From Stercorarius parasiticus (taxonomy: Eukaryota > Chordata > Aves > Charadriiformes > Stercorariidae): 64,000 nucleotides of DNA. The DNA lies in NCBI GenBank assembly GCA_013396915.1, contig VWZL01005158.1, positions 254,622-318,621 on the forward strand, written 5' to 3'. The notes beneath the pieces are model-generated. The model worked only from the letters and a program-made list of their open reading frames with translations. It was not told where the DNA came from and ran no database searches. This document shows positions 36,621 through 49,505 of this stretch, piece by piece (position 1 is the stretch's first letter; every line of letters starts with the position of its first letter). The position numbers were made by a program, and so were the translations under genes.

Positions 36621-38377
36621 AGCTCGGAGTTTGATTTAGGTGGTGTGGAAACGAACGTTAATTGGAACTAGATTAATCACTGCCTTTGGGCACGGGCAAT
36701 AAGGCCGGCATTAGTAAGAGCCCAGTATGAATCCAAAAGGAGATGTACAATCAGCGGTCGGAAAGAAATACCGAATTTTGGTCCCTGTTCACTGTTCTTA
36801 TCAATGTTCAGCTCCACTGAAGCCACGAAACTGCTGTTATAGATCCCCCAGGATCTCAGTTGACGTGTTGCTACACCCTCTGCCAAATAACTGTACACCC
36901 AGGAGGCGCTTTCTTAAAGCCTCTTATTCCCAAGTACAAGAGGGAAGGTAGGACCGTGCCGTGGATGGCTGGGGTGGGAGGGGAGGGAGAGGACCCTCCA
37001 CATGGGCAGCAGAAACCTCTGGGGGCGTCTCAGTGTCTCTCACTGCGCCTTTTGGCTGCCTTTCCCTGAAATAATCCAGTTCAGATTTTCTGTAAAACCT
37101 GCTGCTTGCTGAAACAGGAAATCTTTATAGTTTTATACAATGCTAATAGGCCACCGGAAATTTTGGCTATAGTAATAACCCTACATAGAGAATTAAAGAA
37201 CGTGGACAGGATTCTCATTTTAGGTATATAGATATGAACCAGAGTGATTGCATGGGCTTTGGTAAATTAATCCAGGATCTCTGTTTGGGCTAGGCAACCA
37301 CACGACCCTAGAAAGGAGTAAAATCTCAGGATTTGCTTGGGAAAGAAAATTTGTTTAATTTTAAAGTATTTTAAGGATAAGTGAGGCAATGCGAGTGATT
37401 TCAAGCCAGTTGTGAAGTTTTAGTTGTAAAAAGGACCATATGATGAGGTCAAAGCAGCCGTTGCTTTGGTTTTATGCCTTTGTTTTGAATCAAGAAGTAG
37501 TCAATATAAAGAGTCAATCTGAGTATGAAGGAGGCTTCATCTCTGGGTTCTCTCCCAAAAATCAGAGGGAAGACTTGTTCACCTTCCACACACTTAAGCC
37601 TTAGAGAATCTACAAGAGCGGGGAATGCTGATGCTTAATGTGAGGATTATATGATTGCAGCACATTCGTGTTACTGGTTTATAGAAGTTTAAAGAAGTTG
37701 GCAAGCAAAGAGCCTGAACCCAGCTGGGGAAAAGCAATCGCCATGGTCCCAGGGATGCTGGAGAAGGGTCATGGAATACCTGATGCTGCACACACAGATA
37801 CTCAGAAACACAAAAGGGTAAAAGGCATGGGAAGAGGAATCCGTTCTCCTTCCCGAGCAGCAGCGTGAGGGGAGAGGGGGGCTGCACTTCGGGAGGTGTC
37901 TCCTGTGGATGGAAAGCGGGGCCACATCTCCATCAGGGCTGCATCTTCCTCCCGCTCCTGGACATGGGAGCCCTATGGGGGCTCCTCCGGGGGTTTGGGG
38001 AGCTGCCCCACATCACCAGAGCCCGTCTGCTCGCGCCCTGCTGACACAACTGCAGGCTGATGAAGGGGACAAGGAGGGTACACAGTCCAGGGCTAATTTG
38101 GACTCCCTGTTTAGAGCAAATGTAATCTAAATAGGGAGCCAGGAGGCTGGGCTGGGGACGCTCCACCTTGCCAAGTTTGGGTGGGTTTGTGTTAAATTGG
38201 ATGTCTGAACATTTTTTTCTGCCCAACCCTCATCATTACATGCTTGCATAGAAAATTAAGTTACCACACCTTTAATGAACTTAATTTCCTAATTCTGACA
38301 GAGTTCCCATTGCCAGTGATTCACTCCCTACTTTTTACACACTTCGTCTGTGTAAGCTTGTGCTTTTTTTTTTTTTT
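36621..38377. other. Intergenic, no gene supported
   Basis: Begins with TTAATTGGAACTAGATTAATCA (homeodomain-type cores). 37850-38130 is GC-rich with overlapping short frames on both strands but no splice support. Confidence 0.4.
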
Positions 38378-38378
38378 N
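38378..38378. other. Single N in T homopolymer
   Basis: One N after a run of about 14 T. An assembly uncertainty. Confidence 0.95.
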
Positions 38379-41300
38379 GATCTCCATGGCCTAACACTGG
38401 ACTTATTATTTTCTTTTCTCTTTAGCTAGTTGAAACATAGTAGGTAATAAATTACAACCAATATTATCTTAGAGAAGGGATTCCTCCAAAGTTTCCACTC
38501 TGGGGGGACGATAGTAAAAGCAAACCATTTCCTGACTCATCCCTTCTGACCCTTCAGTCTTTGTCTCCTCGACTCGCCTCAGACTTCCCCGGGAAGAGAC
38601 GCCACCGAACAAGGGAGCCCATTGCAGAGCGTTGGTGGTGGGACGCCAGCGCACGACCAGGCTCTGAAAGCTCTGCAACGCGTGAGCTTTTGCAGCGCAG
38701 CCCCCGCACGGCAGTCGGTGGGAGCTGAGACCCGCATGGGTTAATACTGATGATTCCAGCTCTACGGAAACTTTTTCAGACGCTACAGAGGTTATTCTTC
38801 AAAAATGTAAATTTTATTTAATTAAGTGAAACCATTCTCAAAAGACTAATTCTGCTATGCAGTATTGCTGAGAAGGGTATATTAAATGATCTGCTCTTTT
38901 AGATTCTATAAACTTAGAGTAATTTCATAGTGTCCTAATATCTGTATAGCCTTACCGGCAGGTAATTGAATGAGTCTTCTAATCAGAACATTTAAGCAGT
39001 ACCATGTGGTAAGCAATATAATGCTAAAACAGAAAGCTCAGGCAGGGGATATTCACAACATTAACATTATGCATACTATTGATACATAAAAGCTGGGAAG
39101 GGGGATTATAAAAGTGTGAAGTTTTAACACATAGGCTCCTTTAACCCAGTCTGGTTCTCTGGTGCTATGACTACACAAAGGAGTATATAAATCCTTTATA
39201 GCTTTCTGCTTCAGGGACCTATTATCAAATTTAATGTGGTATTTCTATGTGTGAATTAGCCACTAGTCTCCACTAGATTCATTGATATCAGCGTGATTGA
39301 AATTTAGGGTTCAGTCCTGCATGGTTCCTACAGTCATATTAGAGTATCATTTACTCCCTTTTCCCATCCGTATTCTTCCTTTTGTGGTAGTCTTTTGGGA
39401 GAACCTGGCTCTAGCGATGACCATCACTGTACTGTAAGGAAATTACAGAAATTACAAAACATTTATCTGCTGCTGCTTGTCAAATTTGCTTCTAGGGCTG
39501 CATTCTGGAAAACCAGGCTGACGCTGATGCTCTGAGCCTGCACTTCTAAAGGGCAGTTGGAAGGGATTTGCAAGAACTAAAACTACCACTGGTACAGGGT
39601 ATTAAACTCAATGAATTTTTGAGTAATTTTTTTAAAGTATCTAGGAAAAAAGGGTGTGAATAGTGTGTGCTTTCACACACACAGTGTTCTGTTATTCCCT
39701 GCACAGCCCAGTAATTTGCTTTAATGAGTGGGTTAACAAGGGGGAAACTGCGCTGTATGAGAAGTCCCCAACACATGATGTGCTCAGGAACCTTCTGATT
39801 TTTCATCCGTAATGGGATATTTCCATATCAGTAATTCTGTGAGGTAAGTGTATATGTGTATTTGATGTGTCTTGCCCGTGTAGTTCTTTCTGTATCTCCC
39901 CTTGCCACTATACTGCCTGTTCCGAGTTGTGGGAAAGTTTAACAGACTGAAGGCTAATCTGCACATGCATCGTAACATCCGCGTGATACGCAGCAGAAGT
40001 GTGCGATGGAAACAAATGGATATTGCACCTATGATAGGTACTCCATCACCACAAAACTATCACAATAAATGACAGGTTATCTTAAAATGCAACCCATTCT
40101 TTTTTTTTTATTTTATTTGAAAAAAAAGGTAGATTGTCAGCCACTGCTCATGCTCAAACATTGTTCCAGAGCCTCTCTGTTCTGGTGGTCAGAATCCTCA
40201 TTTCAATTCCCAGCCAAAATACATTTACTGTCAATTTACACCCAGTAGTTCTTGTTCTAAAAATCATCCTTCGGTTCCAATAGCTTGCCTCCCGCGCTGC
40301 AATTTAGTCCCGAAGTCTTTGCAGCAAACAGTCATAATTAAGGAGTGTTTGAATTGTGCGTTCAGGCTCTAAAGGGCAGAGGTGACAATTTGTTCCTGTA
40401 GCCTATAGTAAAAGAAACATCGGTTTAATATGGCCAAGATTTTACCTCCGGGGACCGTGCAGCGGGTGATGCTCTGCCACCATCCCCCCTGCCTGGGGAG
40501 CTCATGGAGCAGTGCCAAAAAAGCCACGTTTGTTCCCTCTCAGCAGCCACTGGGGGGAAGGTGGCAGTGGGTTCAAACCACAGCCCAGGTCTGTCTGGAG
40601 AACCAGGCGTTCTTGCCATTTCTATTCTGAACTTGTCCAAAGAGTGCTTTCTGGCTGAGGTAGCTAAATAGTTGATATTTGCTTTCTGGAGGGAGAGTTT
40701 GCTTTCTTTCGTCCCTGCTTTGGAGTTCTTTAAGATAAGACCAAATATTGACAAAGCTGGGGCTGAGATTAAAGTACACGTAAAAAACATTAGCGTTGCT
40801 TAGGGAAAAAAACCAACCAACCTTGCCATAAACTCTCTCGCCGGGTAAATAAATGGCAACGTGCTTACTGAAAAAATCCTGCTGATTAAAAAATGGATGC
40901 TATTAAAGGGGAGCAATGAGTTTCCACCTAACTACAATACAGTCTAAAACTTTTTATCCTGATTTCCTCGATTCCAGACACATACAGGCAGAGAGAGATA
41001 AACCCATAGGTATTTCACCCGTCAGGCACTGTCATGGCTTTCTCAGAGAATAAGGGAAAAAGTAATGTTCTCCCACGCCACGACGTATTGACCAGAATTC
41101 AGCTATCTTGATCTCTTGTTACTGGTCAAGGTGAATATTTGAAACGCCGCAGAGTGACTTGCCTTTGAGCTTCGTTACCTGGGTAGGGAGGAGGAGGCAA
41201 AGCTGGGTTTGTCTTCTGGGGCATCGCGCAGGCGGTTGCTTTCGTCGTTTCACTTTGGTATTGTCAAAAGTCACCACTGAGCAAAGCAAGATGGACAAAC

Positions 41301-43854
41301 CAACGCTCAGGGACGGTTAACTCCTATGTCTAGCTCAAGCTGTACTCACTGGAGATGGGTCATGACTTATTTTAGCAAAAGACGTGGCTCTATGAATATA
41401 ACAATTTGGTGCGAATAGCAGAGCCAGAAACGGCTGCCACGTTCTGCTGGGCTCAGAGGCTACGCGTGCTCCATCTCTACATGGGGAAAGGTTTTAAAAC
41501 GCTGCAGTCTTATTACACAGTGCTGGACATATCTTTTAGATATTGAACATTTTGGAAATACACACGACTATCAGTTTTATCAAATATTAAGTTTAAGAAA
41601 ACGTGGGTAAGGTTAATACCTTTATTAATCCCTGGTGCCTACACGCTATTGTTGCTGGAAGCATTTATTAATGTTATTACAAATTTGTCTCTTTTATCCC
41701 ATTCCAAGTTACTTTTCTGTACCTTGTGCACAGTATGAGGGTATCAATAGTTTCTAATATAAACAACTTGCTAACTGGCTGTGTTTTTCCTGCCTTTAAG
41801 ACAGCAGTTGTTTCCCCTCACCTAGGGGAGCAATCCCAGGAGCTTGAAATCCTTGGAAATTGCAGGCCCATTTCCAAACACATCCTTTTTTCTTGCTGAC
41901 AGTTTTAGTCAGCTACAGACTTGCAGAAGCAATTACTGAAAAATCAACCCAGCTGCGTAACGAACCTCTCCCAATATTGTATCGAAACAATGTTTTTCAG
42001 TGATTTAAACTGTTATTCAGGCCCAAAATAAAAAACCTCATTCCCACGTATTCTGTCTGAGTGCAGCGCAGCGCAATATGGGTTGTGATGTTCCTTGCCA
42101 GCACCAGACAGTGTTTACCTCTTTGTCTGGCACCACATGAAACCAAGTTTGCTTATAAACAGCCCGATATGATCGGTGAACTTATGAATGATGGATCATG
42201 GACCATTTTTATCCTTCCAAGAGGACCTGTGAATGCCCTAGGAAGGCTCCTTCTGAGATTTTTGTTGCTAGTTATTTGCTTTCCTTGGACTGCATACTTG
42301 TGGTAGAAGTGGTGCTGGATGTCTTTCCTATGTTGATGATGCAGGCTTATTTCTTAAGTAAACTAAGTCTAATTTATACCTATTGCCTTGCCATCTCACT
42401 GTCCTGTCATCAAAAAGGCAGTGATTTGTAAGACAGCTCTGTTGGCTTATGTTGAAACCGACTGTGTGGAAATCAACATTAGTTGATCATCATCATCAAG
42501 TATAAATTCACCACAAAGAAAATCAACTGCAGAACTTCACTTTATTTCCACCAGCATGAAACTACCTGAATACCTTGTAGAGGATTTAGTAGAATGCCCA
42601 AACAGTTTGTAATACACATATAAAATTCATACTTTGATTTTGATTGTGTCTATTTTTGTTTGCTGCTGCGGGATTCATGGTAACTTATCTGCTTAAAATC
42701 TTCAGGAGAACACCACCTTCATCAGGACTCATAAATGTGCTGGAAAATGTAGATCCAGATGAGGATTTGGCTTTTCTAAAGTTGGTTTTTTCCCCCCAAG
42801 TGAAACGATGGATTTTTCTTGCCAGATATGGAACAAAGTTGTTATAAATGAAAAAAATAAGTAAATAAATAAAATAAAAGAAGACGTGCAAAGCAAACAA
42901 GGGAACTCTACTTTCCATTTTCTATAAATAAATCCAGATCTATTTCATTCAAATATATCCATCAAATATTTACATTTTTAATCAGAGATAGGAGGCCTAT
43001 CCAGCTGGAATCAAAGGAGAGAGACTGTTCTACTAAATGATAAATTATCCCATCCCAAGCTAAGACAGATGGGTTGAATCACCATCTGAAGATACCCAGA
43101 TTTCTCCATTTACTGGACGGAAAGCCTAGATGCTCTAAAATTAAGTCAGATGTATCTGAATATCTACCAAGACCTCTATCAAGGCAACTTTGCTGATGAA
43201 AATTTCATAGAAATATTTATACCGGTTTTACATTAAAGAGGAGTGTTATTGCTCTTTATCTTATTTGTCAGCACCACACTTACATCATATTGATCTCAGG
43301 CATCATATTTTTTGCTGATCACCTCCAGGGAAGATAAATATTCCCCTCCCCAACACATGATTTGGCTCTGTGTTTTGTGCTATTTTATTCCCTCCAAAGC
43401 ACTGGAGATTGGAGATTCAGCAGCGATTGTATGAGATGTGAACTTGTATGAGGTTCATTAGCACTTCTGGACCCTGCTAACATCATCTCAGTGAATCATT
43501 ATTTATTATTATACATAATGCAGTGTTTGCTTGTTGGCATAGAGATTATCCATGAAAAAAACTCCAGCTTGTTCTTCCACCCACACGCCAAGCAGAAAAG
43601 CATATAATGCAACTGTTGGAAGAGACAGATTGATGACACATTACTCTTGTCTTGATGTACTTGGAATCCAAAAAAAGAAAAAGTTCCCAACAGGCAAGAG
43701 CAATAAACTAAAATCAGGAAGGGAAAGGAACAAAGGCAATAAGTGACAAGATTATGCTCTTGTACATGCCAGCTACACGCGTAACAGATTGCTCTGGACA
43801 GTGTAGGAAAAAAACGGTTCACTGAAAATAGAACCAATAAATTTGCAACCTTAC
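38379..43854. other. Intergenic or intronic, weak splice-like segments only
   Basis: No gene supported. Weak - strand exon-like segments are 41123-41178 (excellent acceptor CCTCCTCCTCCCTACCCAG, weak donor GTAACA) and the 47 bases ending at GAG|GTAAAA at 40444. A/T simple tracts lie at 40105-40130 and 42847-42885. Confidence 0.35.
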
Positions 43855-43915
43855 CTTCAAAACAGTCGTCGTAGTCAGGAGAATCACACCTGCCTATCCC
43901 AGCAGTGACTCTCTC
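43855..43915 (-). other. Candidate - strand exon (61 bases)
   Basis: Read on the - strand: acceptor CCCCAAATTTTCAG|, donor GAAG|GTAAGG, both strong. Only one frame is open (phase 0 in, phase 1 out), giving ERVTAGIGRC and then DSPDYDDCFE with two Cys eleven residues apart. It looks like coding text, but 61 bases is short and no family is recognised. It could be the downstream member of the exon set discussed in the findings. Confidence 0.3.
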
Positions 43916-45097
43916 CTGAAAATTTGGGGTAATTGGTCAAAATAAAACTTCATTTTTTTCTGGGGTCTTTCACAGGGCTATTCAGAGGGTTCCAATTCCC
44001 CTGGAAAATTTCAGACAGAACATGGGAATGGTTTTATGTTTTGTCCATATGAAAAGTTTTTTTCCACTGTTTATTTTTTTTTGAGAGCCAACCTGCACGT
44101 TGGAACAAGGAGGACTTGTCAACCATGACATTAAAGGATAAGATGGGTCCAACCAAAGCCACAGATCCTGAACGTCCCCGAAGCTGATCTGAATCTTATG
44201 GGTCAGATCGTATCTACTTGAAAAGTTTCTTTAAAAATTCCATACTGAGTCTGCCAGATATCTGGAGAAATCTTAAACCATCAGCCAAATCTGGTAGCTC
44301 GATTTCCTTGGACATCACCACAGCTAAGAAGCAAACAGGGACACGGGAGGAGTTTGCCAGAAGTCCATCTACCAAGGAAACCTCTCAGATGATATTAGAT
44401 GAAAATACAGTTTTTAAATGCAAACTCAGTCCTTACTTACATTAGTTCCAGCTCGATTTTAAATGAATAAGGTAAACTAGTATGAGCAATGCAGAAGCAT
44501 TCCTGGTCTTTTTTATTCCCATCTTCCATGATGTGCAGATTAAGCCAAATTAGAGAGCAATGTTTGCTGGCAAATCTTTAGAAAATATTGGAACCAAAGG
44601 ATATTCTAACGTCTAAATCCCAAGGCAACAAACGTCATAAAGTTGCTTACACTGGACCACAAGTGAAAGGGAATTATTTTTATTTATTTAATCTACTTAA
44701 CAAGTGAAAGAGAGAGAGAGAGAAAAATCCCAACAAAACCCTCTTTCTGCACTTTTGATTAGGCAGCGTTCATCCATCCATCAGGAGCTCATGATATTCT
44801 TGTTTAGAGAGTCTGGAGAATGATACTAGCAGTGAAAATTAAACGTTTCTGTTTATCCACTATTTAGGTATCATGAGGGCAGTTTCAGCACATGGCTTTC
44901 CTGGCCAGGAACACAGCGGTGACACAAAGAAGCCAGTCTCTGTAGAATAAGATAACAACCCCTGGATTTTACAGCTTAAATGCTGGGCCTCTTCCACAGG
45001 CACCTAGGGTACACGTGGAGACTGGGAAGAGAGCATCAGCTGAAGAAACAGAGTCGGGAACATAAATTTGAAAATCTGATTTTGCTGTTGTTGGCAG
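43916..45097. other. Intergenic or intronic with AG microsatellite
   Basis: No gene supported. A - strand segment 44441-44476 is bounded by a pyrimidine-rich acceptor and GTAAGTAAGG, but its only open phase does not fit the 43855 exon. A + strand frame at 44218-44445 has no support. Confidence 0.35.
44709..44723 (+). repeat. (AG)n microsatellite
   Basis: AGAGAGAGAGAGAGA, seven to eight units. Confidence 0.85.
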
Positions 45098-45264
45098 GTG
45101 CCAACAATTCTGACCCAGCAGCAAGGTTTCGCAGTGCCTCGATTAGCATCGGCCGTCACGCAGAGGATACGCCGGCAAACATGAACGAGGAGCTGATCAA
45201 CAGCGGCCAGTGTGAGGAACATCAGCATTGTCTCCAAGATGGGAACACAGAAGTTAAACTGTGA
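45098..45264 (+). other. Coding-like CpG-rich segment, possible terminal exon
   Basis: After TTTTGCTGTTGTTGGCAG (a plausible acceptor) there is an open stretch of 54 whole codons ending CTG TGA at 45262-45264. It starts ANNSDPAARFRSASISIG and ends DGNTEVKL. It holds about nine CG dinucleotides in 167 bases, far above its flanks. Hydrophilic, with acidic and Asn/Gln-rich text, like a cytoplasmic tail. The opposite strand is also open and more hydrophobic, so strand is uncertain. No upstream exon was found. Confidence 0.28.
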
Positions 45265-48200
45265 TTCCACATAACTCAGAAAGAGAGAGAAACTTTATTT
45301 GTTCTATTAAGTAGACACTTGGAGTCTGCTCACTGTCTCAGCTCCCGCTCTGTTCTTCAAAGCAGGAGGCACCAGCTTGTGTGGGATGAGAACACTTGCA
45401 AGGGGCGCATCCGTCCTGCTGGATGCTCATCCCAACTGAGCCAAGATGACCAGCTCCAACTCCAGCAAAGCTCCCACAATCCCATCCTCAGTCCTGCACA
45501 GGGCAGATAAAACAAAATTATATGCTACCTAAAGTTTTTGCCTATAAGTAGACTAACAGCCATAGAAAACACGGCAATGCTTCTTTTGAGAAGGAAATAC
45601 CAGGAAAACAGGTGAGAGACATAATGATGAAACTAAAAAGACAAAGAGAAGAGAGGAAGAGTGGCAGAAGGGTAAAAAAACAAATAAAGGTCTCTGAACT
45701 TCATTTCAGTTTCCAGAAGTCCTCCTTTGAATCTGAATCAAATCTTACGCCCAGATTCAAGTTATTCAGTGAAATTTTTTTGTTGATCCCCAGTTCCGAG
45801 CTTTTCCGCTATCATGTTTTACGTATATTTTGTATTCCCTCTTGAACTGCAAACAAGAAATAGATAGGGAAAAATAAAACGAAAATCAGCCTTAAACCCT
45901 AATTTTATGAACCAACTAGGCAGTTTTGGCTTTAGGATAAAACATTAAAAATTATGATAAAATTGTAGGTATCAAGTTGCAGAAACATCATACTTCCTAC
46001 TGCAGGTCCATACATCTGGAGAGGCCATCATATGAGGGTCAAATCACAGGTGATTTTTAAAATGCCCTATTTTGGGGCATTTTGGGCAACTCTCTGGGGT
46101 TTCTAAAGACAGAAGAGCAACACTCCTTGAGGTTTTTTTTAAAACACCAGCCACTTTGGGCATTTCTACCGATTGTCTGTCTTTCAACTTCATACAGGAC
46201 AGCAAGCAGTTACTTGGGTTTTTAAATAGGTGTTTTAAAACTCGCAGTATGTGGTTGTTTCTGGACTGGATGTTTCCTTGGATCTTAGGGGACTAGCTAG
46301 GGATTACGTGACCATTTCAGGCTGGTGGGGATTACAAACTTGCTGACTCAGCTGATGCCCTCCAATCCAATGACCCTAGATTCCTAAAAACCAGAGGATA
46401 CTTTTAATTTTTTAAACATATAAAATGTAAGGTACGCGTTCCCCTTCCCAAAACGTTCTTCAGAACAATGTAAATGCATGCAAATTAATCATAATAATCC
46501 ATATCCACATCCATTTGGACAAGGTAGTAGAATATATACACCCACATGGTATTTTAGTTGAAAACAATCCCATATAATGGGAAGCAAAAAGGAAGGTGGG
46601 CGACTTGGTTGGACTTTTAAATATTTTTTTATATTAAGTGAATTTAGCTGAGCACACAATTTGAAGGGCTGTTCTGAGGCTGATGCTAATGGCTTTGCCA
46701 AACCCCCAAAATAACTTACAAACGTAATGGTCTGAGGGATGGTTGAGCAGCATTTGCTGAATGCTAAATTCAGTTCATTGGAAAGAGGTATTTTGGCCTT
46801 ATGAAAACAACCCATTTAATATGGACACATGAGCAGAACAGAATAGAGTAAGAAACTTGAAGATTATTTCAACAGCAGCTGGGCTGGTATTTATGGAAAC
46901 ACAGTGATGTGTACAGAACAATAAGGACATTCTTGTGGCTGCAATGCCTCCATTTTTTGTTGTTCGTACTTGTTGTTCTGGGTAAAAAGTGGTAGGAATA
47001 ACAGGGGATTTTTTTAGGAACATATACATTTTAGAAATAGTGGGGTTTTGCTTCCAACCATAGGTGAAGCTGGCTGAAGAAAGAGGAGTTCCTGAGAGGT
47101 GCCAATTTGACGTATGGACCGTGCTTTCCATCTTGCCTTATAAGTTAAAACTTAAAAAAAAAAGAAAAGAAAAAATGATTGTACCTGCTCTCCTTCTCTC
47201 AAAGTATTTGGGTAACTGCTTGTTTTAGTCTTTCACCTTAAACATGCTACGTAACTGTGTAAAGATACCTGCAAGTCTTCTGATTCAGCAGGAAGCAGGG
47301 TTATTTCATATGGGAGTGCAGCACATTAATCTAGAAGTATATGGCAACATATACTCATACAAATCATATAGTCAGGCTCGACGCGGAGAGACTACAGAGC
47401 ACGGCTACCCTTTGCAGACTTGTCTTGACTCTCATGATCAAAGCTCCAATCAATCACCTAAGCCCAGGCAGCTGCCCAAGCTGGGAGACGCCGCGCTAGA
47501 CCCAGAGTGGCCTAATGGAGTCATGTCTTTAAACCAGCAAGAACCTGGCAAATGAACAAACAAAATGTGATTGTATCTTACACGGAGCCGAGGGGAGCCT
47601 CTGCCCGCTGAACGGAGGTGAGGTTAGATGGAGTGCGAGGTCATTGCCAGGTTTTCTTTGAGGACCAGAACGTCTAGGTGGCTCAACCCACCACTGACAG
47701 CATTTGGTTTTTTCTGAAGAAAAAAGCATGGTGTTGCTGTGGTAGAGATTATCAGGACGCCTGTGAGTATCCACAGGAGAGGAAACGGAAACTGGGAATG
47801 GAAATTCCTGTTGGGAGTAGTAGAGGGTTCAGATTTAGGTGATAACACCTAGGCAGCGTCTGTTTCCAAAGGAAGACTTCGTCTGTCCTGAACCAAAGCT
47901 CTGTTCCTCCTGCTAAAAAGCTGTGGGGCAAGAGGGTTTCCATGTTAGTTGTCCCTGTGTTTGGAAGCCAAACTGGGTTGGCAGCTTCTCCACACCTTCT
48001 GCTGATGTCTGAATAACATTGTGCATATTTGTAAATTTTTAGAGAGATTACTCACAATAAAAATAAACTACTGGTTTGTGTAACAAATCTAAGACGACCA
48101 CATGAGGAAACCAAAGCAAATAAATAAGGCTTCTTGTTGTAACTCTTGACAACTATTGCTCACATCTGAAAGAAGAAGTGAATGTGGGTTTCCATTTTCC

Positions 48201-48280
48201 TCTCTTAGTGAACGGTGCACCTAGCGTTAGCTCCAGAGAGACCATACCATGAAGAGTTTACTATCAAAATCCAAGCACGC
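45265..48280. other. Intergenic, one further coding-like tail
   Basis: No gene supported. 47375-47553 (+) is a CG-bearing open segment (SQARRGETTEHGYPLQTC... ending at TGA), similar in texture to the 45.1 kb segment but with a poor acceptor. Confidence 0.35.
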
Positions 48281-48287
48281 AAACTGC

Positions 48288-48345
48288 CTGCATTTTACAG
48301 ATGGATGGCTGAGGCAGAGAGAGATTTTGGGTGGATTTGTTTTCC
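48288..48345 (-). repeat. MIR-like ancient SINE fragment (possible)
   Basis: GCATTTTACAGATGGATGGC followed by TGAGGCAGAGAGAGATT parallels the reverse complement of the MIR core (attttacagatgaggaaact gaggcacagagaggtt). Confidence 0.45.
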
Positions 48346-49315
48346 TTCACTTTGGCCATCTAAAAATTAGGCATCTAGTCCAAACTAGTTACCTAAACTC
48401 TCTGCAATTAATGGAGGAGACAGACATACCCAGAAGACAATTCAGCCCACTCATCTTGGACAGTTGTCTAACAGAGGGATGATTCATCCTCCTGTTGATT
48501 GTCAAGGGAGTCTACATAACTTGGATGACTATGGTTAGGTTAGACAAATCCCATCTCACCATTTGCCCACTGTTGTGTAACATCCCGCAGTGCAGGTAGG
48601 AAACCATCCCGGATTGACTACATTTCAGTGCCGCAGCCTTCCTTTTGCAAGAGTTTGATCCAGACCTCACTCAGATACAAAGAAGTCCCCTTTTGAACGC
48701 AGTCCCAGTTTGGCAGTGCTCATGCTCCGTGTCCTCTCTTTGCCCTGGGGCAATCGATGCTTTGAACCGAGCTCAGGAAATACGCAAAGTCTGAGAACAA
48801 TTCACACCGGTTTTTATTTTCTTGGAAAGATGTCAACACATCAGTTTAAAGTACCACCAAAAAGATGCCACTTGCGAAGAAGAATTTGACAGGTAGCTGT
48901 GAAACACAATAAGAAAAATCACCTAATGTGAGGGTCTATAGAAATTAATAATTAATCTCTTAATACCAGGCAGCTGCACATACAGATCTCCGGTGCCTGC
49001 CAAGGAGTGGCATAATCCGGGCAGCTTTGTCCCACTATTAAAGCACAAGGGTGGGGCACTGTCCTTATCACTACCTAAAGTTCCTGAACAAATTTAATTG
49101 GTATTATTCATGTGGTATAGCTGTTTGTAACATGACAATGGCAGGTATGTTGTGCTAGGCATTTCCTGGGGGAAAGGAGCACCCGAGGTTTCTGCTTCAC
49201 GAACGAAGACAGACGCTGAGAGACAAAACCCTCCATCATTCAGTCTGTTAAACAAATAGGCAATCAGACCTTCTCTCCTTGCTTCTTTGCCAAGCTACGT
49301 GGTCACGGAGCTTAC
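48346..49315. other. Intergenic or intronic, nothing recognised
   Basis: No gene, repeat or RNA seen. Confidence 0.4.
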
Positions 49316-49505
49316 CACGAGGGCTGCAGGGCTGAGTGCTTTCAGCAGACAGCAGGAACTACAGAAGTGCTGCTGTGCTCCAGGAACCCCAGCAACGACT
49401 GGTACCAGCAGAGCTGCAGACACCTTACAGCAGCCAGGGACGGGATAACCCAACACTGAGAGAGATCTCTTTCGAGATTCATCGAGTCTGAGTTTGGACT
49501 GGGTC
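49316..49505 (-). other. Candidate - strand exon (190 bases)
   Basis: Read on the - strand: acceptor ATGCTCTTGTTCTTCAG| (strong), donor GTG|GTAAGC. Exactly one frame is open from end to end (phase 2 in, phase 0 out), 63 residues. It starts TQSKLRLDESRKRSLSVLGY, then a Cys- and Val/Ala-rich second half. An internal GCT|GTAAGG could serve as an alternative donor. The composition is unusual for a conserved domain; a lncRNA exon is as likely as a coding one. Confidence 0.3.

Noticed and set aside
41123..41178. 56-base - strand exon-like segment with excellent acceptor
   Set aside because: Donor GTAACA is weak, and the required phase does not follow from the 43855-43915 candidate.
44441..44476. 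36-base - strand exon-like segment before GTAAGTAAGG
   Set aside because: Its only open phase does not match the neighbouring candidate exon at 43855-43915.
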